Positions 41,711 through 50,704 of a stretch of 64,000 bases of DNA are shown here, piece after piece. Each line of letters opens with the position of its first letter. Within the stretch, counting starts at the first letter, position 1. The translations under genes and the position numbers were made by a program. The notes under the pieces are model-generated. The model worked only from the letters and a program-made list of their open reading frames with translations. It ran no database searches and was not told the DNA's origin. This DNA comes from Portunus trituberculatus. Its lineage: Eukaryota > Arthropoda > Malacostraca > Decapoda > Portunidae. The DNA lies in the NCBI RefSeq assembly GCF_017591435.1, contig NC_059304.1, forward strand, positions 31,568,703-31,632,702, in the 5' to 3' direction.

Positions 41711-43666
41711 TTGAGTAAAAGTTGGTAACATATCCCATAAACCTAATTCAAGTATGCTGATTCTGAAAATCTAGGTTACCAGGCTCAATTTTGAGGGTAA
41801 GTGTTTCAAAATTCAAGATAAAAATAGGGTGTACAAATATGTGAAAACTCAATAAACAAAAAGACACGGGAAAGTTTATTTTGATAGTTTGCCATAAAAT
41901 CTTCACTGAATAACATGTTTATACGATTAGTAATGTGTAACACTCATTTGTGCATACATTATAGCTGGGAGGTAGTTCCATATTCTTGATGTAGGCTTCC
42001 ATATTCTTGATGTAGGCAAAATATTGATGGTGTAGTCATCAATGGACAATAGCGCACTTAGATACTGCAAAATCACTCATACCATGTTTCAAGCAAAGTT
42101 TGAACTATGGAATAACACTAAACATAAAAATGATGTATCTTAAATTAATTTATTGTCAGGCTTATTCAAACATTCCACATCTGGAGTATTGCAGCTACAT
42201 GCTCCTGTACAAGGCAACTTTACTTTCCTGCATTTGCATCTGAGAGACCGACAACCCATTTTGCAAGCACAGAATATTACTTCCAAACAAGCATTGGGAA
42301 TTGGAGAGAATGACATAAGCTCTGGCACCAAGACTTCATCCTGTAGCTTCTATCCATGGCCAATAGGATCAGGCAGGCATGGTTTTAAAACATTTGCCTA
42401 TCTCCACAACTTCGCTTGGTAATGTGATCTCAGTATATGATAGTGCAGCACATTGCTTGTTGGGGGTAATGCTTCACCAGAAACACCTTTCTGAAAAAGA
42501 ATTACTCTTGCACTGTCAGTCTTCATCACGTCAAACAGGCCATATATTTTGCAAACAAAACTTTCAGCTGCATCTTCCATCTCATTGGTTAATGATCCCA
42601 GACCTACGTTCATTCCAGTTCATACAATTTATGAATGCCTGACAAAACCAGTAGTCGATGTACTGATTCCTTTTCACGCTTTAACGGGGTCAGATACAAC
42701 TTCATTCTTCGCCAAAAAATGGAATGGAAAGTTTTGGAATAACATTGCAACTTACTGAGTGAACTAGGTCTGGGATCATTAACCAATAAGATGGAAGATG
42801 CAGCTGAAAGTTTTTTTTGCAAAATATATGGCCTGTTTGACGTGATGAAGACTGACAGTGCAAGAGTAATTCTCTTTCAGAAAGGTGTTTCTGGTGAAGC
42901 GTTACCCCCAACAAGCAATGTGCTGCACTATCATATACTGAGATCACATTACCAAGCGAATTTGTGGAGATAGGCAAATGTTTTAAAACCATGCCTGCCT
43001 GATCCTATTGGCCATGGATGGAAGCTACAGGATGAAGTCTTGGTGCCAGAGCTCATGTCATTTTCTCCAATTCCCAATGCTTGTTTGGAAGTAATATTCT
43101 GTGCTTGCAAAATGGGTTGTCGGTCTCTCAGATGCAAATGCAGGAAAGCAAAGTTGCCTTGTACAGGAGCATGTAGCTGCAATACTCCAGACGTGGAATG
43201 TTTGAATAAGCCTGACAATTAATAAATTAATTTAAGATACATCATTTTTATGTTTAGTGTTATTCCATAGTTCAAACTTTGCTTGAAACATGGTATGAGT
43301 GATTTTGCAGTATGTAAGTGCGCTATTGTCCATTGATGACTACACCATCAATATTTTGCCTACATCAAGAATATGGAAGCCTACATCAAGAATATGGAAC
43401 TACCTCCCAGCTATAATGTATGCACAAATGAGTGTTACATATTACTAATCGTATAAACATGTTATTTAGTGAAGATTTTATGGCAAACTATCAAAATAAA
43501 CTTTCCCGTGTTTTTTTTGTTTATTGAGTTTTCACATATTTGTACACCCTATTTTTATCTTGAATTTTGAAACACTTACCCTCAAAATTGAGCCTGGTAA
43601 CCTAGATTTTCAGAATCAGCATACATGAATTAGGTTTATGGGATATGTTACCAACTTTTACTCTAA
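41711..43666. repeat. 1.96-kb palindrome (inverted duplication)
   Basis: Left arm 41711-42611 and right arm 42761-43666 are reverse complements with few differences, separated by 149 bases. Matching landmarks are TTGAGTAAAAGTTGGTAAC (41711) with GTTACCAACTTTTACTCTAA (43650), and GATCCCAGACCTACGTTC (42594) with GAACTAGGTCTGGGATC (42761). Each arm holds the same CXC gene fragment and its 3' flank, in opposite directions. There are no TIR-type termini at the outer ends. Confidence 0.9.
42636..43222 (+). pseudogene. CXC-domain (tesmin/TSO1-like Cys-rich) protein, C-terminal fragment
   Basis: The spacer plus right arm read, with two stops, VDVLIPFHALTGSDTTSFF, then a middle part with FCKIYGLF and GEALPPTSNVLHYHILRSHY. 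They end with a Cys cluster CKMGCRSLRCKCRK, then LPCTGACSCN (43100-43200, inside the open 60-residue frame 43040-43222). The HALTGSDTTS box, the LPPT-HILR box and the closing CXC cluster are, from memory, the hallmarks of an uncharacterised multi-copy protein family in arthropods and other invertebrates, often spread with mobile DNA. I cannot give a function. Stops after NNIATY and after ANLWR show it is dead. The left arm carries the antisense duplicate (42140-42611). Confidence 0.6.
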
Positions 43667-44506
43667 AATTTTAAAGGGTCTTTCTGGAATTTTCACCTAG
43701 TCTATAGGGCTGGATGTAAGTAAAGAAGGAATATGAGGAGAAAAACAGATGAGAATAAATGAAGGGAATGCTAGGAAAATGACAGGGATGATAGTCAGTG
43801 TAGGCTCTGGTAACAACGAGCTTACTCAACACTTTGAATCCACTGAAGGTTTAAGTAGTGCTGTTGCTAAGTTGAGTATTGAGATTGAGAGCCTAACGTC
43901 TCAACTAAATGCAAATGGTGTAGAGCCTTCCAGTGGAGTTCAGCAGCCAGTTGATCCTGCTTTGATCCAGAAGTGGGTGAGAGAAGACACTAGAGAATTG
44001 CTCGAGAGGGACAAAAGAAGGGATAGCATCATTATTCATGGTATTTCATCTAACAACGTTCAGGCTTCACTTACTGAAATAGCTAAGTTTTTGTGCCCTA
44101 ATCTTAATTTTATTCTCTGAGATGTTGTTCCCCTAAAGGCTGATCTTGTCCGTGCCAAAATCTTGGTCCCTCTCCATAGATCTGAGCTGCTCTCCTCAAA
44201 GAGTAGTAACTTAGCTAGTTCACAATTCTCTTCTGTATACATTAGCAGAGATTTGACCTATAAACAGAGACAAGAGCTTCGGGAAAAGTGGGCTGCTGCA
44301 CCTAGTGGTCTGACAATTACTGGTGGTGGCAGAAACCCCGGCTCAGGTTCTGGCTCCACTGGGGGTTTCACAACATCTGGCTCTGCTGGGAACAATAATG
44401 TGGATCTGCAGACTTTTGGTGATGGTGCAATTAGATGTGTTGGGCAGACCCTATCTCCTCATCCTCCTAACTCTGCCCCTATGGTTTCTAGTTCCCCTTT
44501 ATTAGG

Positions 44507-46252
44507 GGTTGTAGTCCAAGTCGGCCCATTGTGACCACCAACTCGGCCATTACCTGCTTGGCCCACTGTATACCAACTCGGCCCATGCCATACCCGTCAC
44601 ATCCAAATTTACTTTGTTAATGGGAGCATCCGATTTGGATACCAAAAAAAGATATGAAAAAAAAAGTTTTAAATATTTTACTGCTCCAGAAATGGGAAAA
44701 ATTAGAAGAAAAACGGAAAACAAAAGCAAACTCTAGAAATGTAAGACTATGAGATTATTTATTACCGTAACATGTATAAGCCATAAACATGTGAGGGTTG
44801 TGGGATCTGTATTAGCATATTTATTAAAGAAAGTGTTATTATTATAAAGTGTTACATTGGGCTTCTTATTGTTGAAAGTTCAAGGCAAAAGCATGAAACT
44901 ATTAAAGCATGCCATAATTCATAAAAAAGTAAAAAACATAGGACTAAATTCATAAAACTATAAAAGCATGTCAGAATTCATAAAACTGTAGAGTCATATC
45001 TTAGAATTCGTAAAACTATAAAAAGTCATAATTCATAAAAGTATAAAAGCATACATCAAAATTCATAAAATCATAAAAGAAACATTAAAATTCTTAAAAC
45101 AATAAAACATAATTATAAAAAGTAAAACACATTGCTAAAAACTTCTAAAAATAATAATGTAGGTACATATTAAGAAACAGATGGCAATATGATGAGAAAC
45201 TGCCTTCATTAATTGTTTGGCCGATCTTTCATTATTATATTTGTCTTGTAGTTTTACAAGTTGGCCGTGATATTTATTATACTTATGTTGCTGCTTTCTC
45301 AAAACCTTCCCTTCTGACAGCAGTTGTACCCGTACCTAAATTAACTATCTTTGTCTCATCATGTAGGAGCTTTAAAAGTAAATAAAATAACCAGTGTTGA
45401 CACAAACATCTTTATTTTCTAACCATTTTCTTCCTTATATATCAGACGTTTCGATATCTCAGTATGTCATCATCAGTGGTTTAAAAATAATAAAAGTACA
45501 TTAGAATTCTAAAACACACAAAAATTATACATAGGATATATTTTTTATGTATGATTTTTTATTGTGTGTTTTAGAATTCTAATGTATTTTTATTATTTTT
45601 AGACCACTGACGATGACATACTGAGATGTCGAAACGTCTGACATATGTGGAAGAAAATGGTTAGAAAATAAAGATGTTTGTGTCAACGCTGGTTATTCTG
45701 TTTCTACTGAAGCTGAGGTTTCCCACAAACAGACCTGTCTCTGAAGTAAATGAAAATTTAAGTTTCCTTTCCTTGCCTTTAAGTTTATTTTGTTATGCCA
45801 TCCCTCAACATCATTACTTGCTCTGTTGCTCCGACTGAAGACGCACCACGTGTGAAGAGGCCATATTACAGAATTGATTCACTCAAATAATTTATAATGT
45901 TTAGGGAAACGATTTGTCCTATAATTGTTTCTAAATGCAGTTGTTATTATAGTCATTAAATAATGTATGGAAAGGAAGAATAAAATGTTTACACCTACCA
46001 TTGCGTAATGTTGGTGTGCGTGTGTTCTGCAGCATTTCAAATATACATTTGAAGAAAGTAAAGATACAGAAAGGTACTAAGAACTTATTCAATGTATGTG
46101 GAAGAAAAGGAAGCAAGATTGACAAACAAATACTACTATACTAAATGGGCCAAATTGGCACAGGCAATGGGCCGAGTTGGCTATAAAAAATGGGCCGACT
46201 TGGCACAGGCGAAGGGCCGATTACATTGAATGGGCCGATTTAGATCTATACC
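44507..46252. mobile_element. Non-autonomous TIR element, 1746 bp, 8-bp duplication
   Basis: Flanked on both sides by TTATTAGG (44499-44506 and 46253-46260). The left end GGTTGTAGTCCAAGTCGGCC and the right end, read inward on the minus strand, GGTATAGATCTAAATCGGCC form an imperfect TIR (17 of 24 matches). Both subterminal regions carry several GGGCCGA-TTGG motifs (AAGTCGGCCCA, CAACTCGGCC, TGGGCCGAGTTGG, TGGGCCGACTTGG). The interior is AT-rich with no recognised transposase and contains a foldback at 45386-45697. The 8-bp duplication fits hAT- or P-type elements. Inserted in the LINE ORF1. Confidence 0.8.
45386..45697. repeat. 312-bp foldback inside the TIR element
   Basis: Arms of about 140 bases: AATAACCAGTGTTGACACAA at the left pairs with TTGTGTCAACGCTGGTTATT at the right, and CAGACGTTTCGATATCTCAG with CTGAGATGTCGAAACGTCTG. 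The centre is AT-rich. Probably a separate foldback MITE nested in the larger element; no clear target duplication seen. Confidence 0.8.
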
Positions 46253-46693
46253 TTATTAGGTACTCCAGGAGGGAGTGTCAGAATGAAGATTACAGACCTG
46301 GAATTGGGAAATTAGATGTGTTTCAGTCTTCCCTTGTTTCCTATATTGTTTTTCCTCAAAAATTTATGAAAAATCTAAAAACTGAAAAAAGTGAATACTT
46401 ACTTTGAAAGCCCACTTCAGTATATATCTAAACAACCTTAAAAAAGTTTTTGGCCCTGACTGAAAACTTATGGTTCCTAGGGCATCCTAAAAAAAAGCGT
46501 GTTTTTCAAAGTTGCAAAACTTTCGTATCCGAAAGAAAAACTTTTATTCAATTTCTTCTGAAAGTACACTAAATGTTTGTTGAATTTTTATAAAAATTGC
46601 AGGTCATATAGATAATTCTTTTTCTTTTACATGCTTTGATCAGAAATAAAAAAAAAAATCCTTATAGTTTTAGTGCTATAGGCACTTCAATGA

Positions 46694-46744
46694 GTGGCCC
46701 GATTCACCCCGGTGTTTTTCGTATACTGGGGTGTATCGGGCCAC
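46694..46744. repeat. GC-rich hairpin in AT-rich DNA
   Basis: GTGGCCCGATTCACCCC (46694-46710) and GGGGTGTATCGGGCCAC (46728-46744) pair with one mismatch around a 17-base loop. It stands out from the AT-rich surroundings, 86 bases before the pogo-type coding remnant. Confidence 0.75.
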
Positions 46745-46830
46745 CGCACTTTCATTATATATGTTTTTGGTAAATCAAAGCTTCCTAATGTTTTTTTTTT
46801 TTTTTTTTTTTAGTTATAATCATCATCAGA

Positions 46831-47654
46831 CTTCCTCCTCACACCACTGATGTACTGCAACCTCTTAATGTTTGCTATTTTAAGCCTTTGAAGACCAGGT
46901 GGGATGCCACTATTGCCAAATGGCAAGCAGCAAACTATGCTTGAAAAATTACCAAAGGGGAATTCATAGATTTGGTGGGCAAGGTTTGGGATGAATGTTT
47001 CAGTCTCCCAAATGTAAAAATGGCCTTTAAAAAGACTGGTTTGTATCCACCTGACTGCAGTGTTTATCCAGTGAAAACATTCATCCCAGATCTGTATAAA
47101 TTATGCAAAAGTATCCAGACATCTTCAGAGCCAGTCCACAAACCAGCAACTCCAAAGAAGGTCAATCCTTCTAGAGAGATGATTTCTCCTTCAACCTCTT
47201 TCGAGCAGATAATGGCAAATGTTTTCAGAAAGCCCTACCCAACCACTAGTGGTACAATGCAGACAATAGCAAGAAGAAAAATAGATGTCCATAGTTGTGT
47301 CATAATGCACAATGTGTTCTTAGAAGCAGTCAAGTAGAAAGAAAAGATGATCCTTGAAAAGAAGAAAAACAAAGAAACAGAACCACAAGATAAAGGAAAG
47401 AAGTATCATCTGGGGAAGAAGATATTGACGACTTTCTGGAAAAGTTTGAAGAAGAGACTGTAGAAAAGAAAAGGAAAGTGCCAGAAGAAAGGACATCAAG
47501 GAAGAGATTCCACAACAGCACTCCACTAAAGGAGTCCAGTTCAGCAGAGGAGGAAGATGCTGAGCTATTGAACAGCAGTCATTCTTCAATCAGCAGTATA
47601 GAGGACATGGACGAAGATGAAGAAATTGAAGGTGTTGCAATGTTTAACCCTTAA
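46831..47654 (+). pseudogene. pogo/Tigger-type transposase, C-terminal end
   Basis: DDE_1-family transposase end. The frame opens LPPHTTDVLQPLNVCYFKPL, the conserved box around the last catalytic region of pogo/Tigger transposases, then KTRWDATIAKWQ and, after a TGA, EFIDLVGKVWDECFSLPNV and MAFKKTGLYPPDCSVYP (46972-47337). A stop at 47335 and a frameshift near 47415 lead to an acidic tail: EDIDDFLEKFEEETVEKKRK and SSISSIEDMDEDEEIEG, ending VAMFNP and a stop at 47654. The N-terminal HTH and the first two catalytic Asp are absent: only about the last third remains. A T-run precedes it at 46791-46812. Confidence 0.75.
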
Positions 47655-48099
47655 ACTGCGGCGATTGCTTATATAATCAAGTCTCTTGAGTACTGTGACG
47701 TGGCGATCGCTTATGTAATCATGAATTTTCGCGGGGAATGTTTTGAATTTTCGTGGTGCATTTCCCTTCAGACCTGCTCTTATGACTCCTCCCCACTTAG
47801 TGTTGCCATCATGAAGGCTCCAGATACTATAACAAGGGCCTCACTTGAGTTTTTACGGAAAAGTAGGAGACACCTGGCAACTCCTCTTGACTCGTTGGGT
47901 AGAATCCAACCTTGAGTATCATAGAAAACGTAGAAAACTTTATAGGGGAGACCAAATTATGCTATAGTTTATTACTTCTATCTCAATCAAGAGATTATTG
48001 TTATTATATCAGCTTCTTACGGCATAGGGGCAACAATCCTAGTAGCATTTTGAGCTGTGGTATTGTACAGAGGACTTGTGTCATGCAAGACACACAGAA

Positions 48100-48101
<2 letters not shown>
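47655..48101. other. Unassigned stretch
   Basis: No supported gene. The start AACCCTTAAACTGCGGCGAT resembles the TTAA-CCCTTTG ends of piggyBac-type elements, and a partial internal repeat (GGCGATTGCTTATATAATCA and GGCGATCGCTTATGTAATCA, 47663 and 47703) is present. No opposite end was found. Confidence 0.4.

Positions 48102-48186
<85 letters not shown>
48102..48186. repeat. (AC)n microsatellite, 85 bp
   Basis: Uninterrupted AC dinucleotides. The His-Thr and Val-Cys open frames over it are artefacts. Confidence 0.97.
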
Positions 48187-48187
<1 letters not shown>

Positions 48188-48256
48188 CTCTATCATACAC
48201 AATACGTACAAAACATCTGCACAGTGAATTCGTGTCTCTCGTACACACGCACACAC
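48187..48256 (+). other. Short block bordered by AC repeats
   Basis: The block AGCTCTATCATACACAATAC, GTACAAAACATCTGCACAG, TGAATTCGTG, then a degraded AC run. A close relative lies at 61457-61508 in the same setting, so it is a repeat unit of its own. Confidence 0.65.
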
Positions 48257-49494
48257 AATTTGGTTTAAGAAAAGGTCGGTCATGTGTGACAAATTCATTG
48301 AGTTTCTACTCTAGAATAGTTGATAAAGTACAAGAGAGAGAGGGATGGGTTGACTGTATTTATTTAGATCTAAAAAAGGCTTTTGATAAAGTGCCACATG
48401 AAAGATTACTATGGAAGTTAGAGGAGAAGGGTGGCTTAAAAGGAAGCACATTGAGATGGATGAAGAATTACTTAAGGGGGAGAGAAATAAGGACGATAGT
48501 TAAAGATATGAAGTCCAAGTGGAGAACAGTAGACAGCGGAGTGCCACAGGGGTCAGTATTGGCACCAATACTTTTTCTCGTATATATAAATGACATGCCA
48601 GAGGGAGTGAACAGCTACATAAATCTGTTTGCAGATGATGCAAAACTGTGCAGAGTCATTAAACAAAAAGAGGATTGTGAAATACTACAGGAAGACTTAA
48701 ACAAGATCTGGAAATGGAGCAAAAAATGGGAGATGGAATTCAATGTGGACAAAAGCCATGTCATGGAAATGGGAAAAAGTGAAAGATGACCAGTGGGAAT
48801 CTATAAGATGGGAGATGGAGTAGAACTAGAAAAAGTAAAAAGGAAAAGGACTTGGGAGTGACAATGGAAGAAAATAATCAACCGGTAAGCCATATTGATA
48901 GAATTTTCAGAGAGCGTATAATTTGCTAAGGAATATTGGAGTAGCATTTCACTATATGGACAAGGAAATGATGAAGAAATTGATAAGTACTAAAATAAGA
49001 CCTAGATTGGAATATGCAGGAGTTGTGTGGACTCCCATAAAAGAAACACATAAGAAAATTAGAGAGACTACAAAAATGGCTACAAGAATGGTTCCAGAAT
49101 TTAAAGGGATGGCATATGAGGAGAGACTAAAGGCAATGGATCTACCAACCTTGGAGCAGAGAAGAGAGAGGGATCTGATACAAGTTTATAAATTGATTAA
49201 CGGAATGGATGAAGTGGATAATGAGAAACTGATCCTGAGAGAAGAATATGACTTTAGAAGCACAAGATCGCATAGTAAGAAACTAAGGAAGGGACGATTT
49301 CTGAGAGATGTTAAAAAATTTAGTTTCCCGCAAAGATGTGTTGAGACTTGGAACAGTTTGAGTGAAGAAGTGGTGTCAGCAAAGAGTGTACATAGTTTTA
49401 AAGAAAATTGGATAAGTGTAGATATGGAGACGGGACCACACGAGCATAAAGCCCAGGCCCTGTAAAACTACAACTAGGTAAATACACACACACA
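48257..49494 (+). mobile_element. AC-tailed LINE, copy D1 (5' truncated)
   Basis: Starts in the RT directly after ACACACAC (48257) and ends with the family 3' end GGCCCTGTAAAACTACAACT, AGGTAAAT and (AC)n at 49483-49494. It is closely related to D2 (52320-53565). Both borders are AC repeats. Confidence 0.85.
48260..49465 (+). pseudogene. D1 ORF2 remnant: RT from motif 2a to C-terminus
   Basis: 48260-48789 reads FGLRKGRSCVTNSLSF, CIYLDLKKAFDKVPHERLLW (motif A), DSGVPQGSVLAPILFLVYIN (motif B) and LFADDAKLCRVI (catalytic FADD). A stop at 48787 and a shift near 48840 break it. 48923-49465 (180 residues) continues HYMDKEMMKKLISTKIRPRL, EYAGVVW, MATRMVPEFKGMAYEERL and FSFPQRCVETWNSLSEEVV, the CR1-type C-terminus, ending after FKENWISVDM. 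The FADD, the RMVPEF-type box and the WNSL box place it in the CR1/Rex1-like range. No endonuclease. Confidence 0.85.
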
Positions 49495-49633
49495 AGACAC
49501 GGTAGAGGAAGGACGCACTGGCGCCGTTCCGACAAGCAGCTGATTTTCACTACATACCGATTGTACAGTTTTTACAGTGGCCTGGGCAGGTAGTGTGGTC
49601 TCATTTTTTCTTCATGTAATCAATTATTAAGGA

Positions 49634-50674
49634 ATGATGAGCGAAAAAGAGATACCATCAAAATACAGACATAAGATTGGAGAAAGTAGGAAAGCTGATG
49701 ATGACTATGCTGATGTGGGTGAGCATGCGTTCGAAGGGTTCGATACGACGACTACTTCACTACTAAAAAGAGTGTCAAATATTGAATATAAACTAGATAA
49801 ACTGATAAAGGAGAAGATGGAAATGAAAGTGAATGAAGAACAGGATAAAGAGTTTATAAAACTGAGAGAAAGGATAAAAAAAGTGGAAGAAAATGAAGCT
49901 AGGCTAAAAGTGGAAAATGAAGAACTAAAAAAGGAAGTAGCTAACTACAAAAAAGCAGATGGAAGAAGGACTCGGTAAAGCCGAGAAAGAAAAAGAGAAA
50001 CTGAAAGATCTAGTAAACAAGGAAGAGGAAAGAGTACAGAACATGATTAAAAAAGAAGTACAAGCATGGAGAGTCCAAGATAAGAAAGATAGGCTGATTT
50101 TCAGGAGGTGATTGAAGAACAACTTAAAGAAAAAGAAGAAAATGTGACAAGCAAAATGATAGGAGTCCTCAAGACAAAAGAAAATTTAGTTAGAGAAATT
50201 GCAGAAAAAAAGAAGAGTGTAGTCGTATTTGGAATAAAAGAAAAAAATATAAAATATAGACCAAAAAAAGAAAAAGAAGAATTAAAATCAGTCAAAGACC
50301 TACTGAAGAATCTAAACGACGAAGATAGGCAGAACTTGCAAGAGGAAGTAGAAGAAATAAACAGAATGGGACCATATCAAGAAGGAAAAACAAGATCAAT
50401 CAAAATACTACTAAAATCACAAGCAGCAACAGAAGAAATATTATATAGAACAACTAAACTCAGAGAAACAGAAGGCTGCAAGGATATCTATATAAAGAAA
50501 AATAGAAATGAGGAAGAAAGGAAGAGATACAATGAACTGGTAGCAGCAGTAAGGGAAAAGAATAATGAAAGGACAGAAGAGGAGAAGAAGGCATTTTTTT
50601 GCAGAATTCCAGGAGACAGGATAAGGAAATGGTATATAAACGAGAAGGAAGAGAAAAAAGTGGAACAAGTTTAA
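49634..50674 (+). pseudogene. D2 ORF1: coiled coil plus RRM-like RNA-binding protein
   Basis: 49634-49978 (114 residues) starts MMSEKEIPSKYRHKIGES and is a long charged coiled coil (LLKRVSNIEYKLDKLIKEKM, LKVENEELKKEVANYKKA). After a frameshift the helix goes on in other frames to 50108. 50108-50674 (188 residues) then gives NLVREIAEKKKSVVVFGIKE, the RRM-like first strand, EINRMGPYQEGKTRSIKILL and CKDIYIKKNRNEEERKRYN. The layout parallels L1 ORF1p-like trimeric RNA chaperones. The stop at 50674 (EKKVEQV) seems secondary: inverted copy D3 reads straight through here into the endonuclease. Confidence 0.75.
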
Positions 50675-50704
50675 CTAAAAAATGATAAAGGCAAAAGACT
50701 AAAA

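Larger units (their letters stand above)
43749..46330 (+). pseudogene. LINE ORF1 (RRM-like, Gly/Ser-rich tail), split by a transposon
   Basis: 43749-44120 reads a helical part (SSAVAKLSIEIESLTSQLNA) and DKRRDSIIIHGISSNN, the usual first strand of an RRM-like ORF1 domain. After a stop, DVVPLKADLVRAKILVPLHR and SSVYISRDLTYKQRQELREK give the second half. Then comes a Gly/Ser-rich tail (GGGRNPGSGSGSTGGF). At 44506 the reading PLLG is cut by a 1746-bp element and resumes at 46261 with TPGGSVRMKITDLE. ORF1 of this type is RNA-binding and belongs to CR1/L2-group LINEs. No ORF2 follows; the next sequence is AT-rich and then a pogo transposase end. Confidence 0.65.

Noticed and set aside
47640..47720. 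piggyBac terminus at TTAACCCTTAAACTGCGG
   Set aside because: Only one end is seen, and it overlaps the stop codon of the pogo-type remnant; kept as a remark only.
48017..48298. Open frames rich in His-Thr or Val-Cys over 48102-48186
   Set aside because: Translation of an (AC)n microsatellite.
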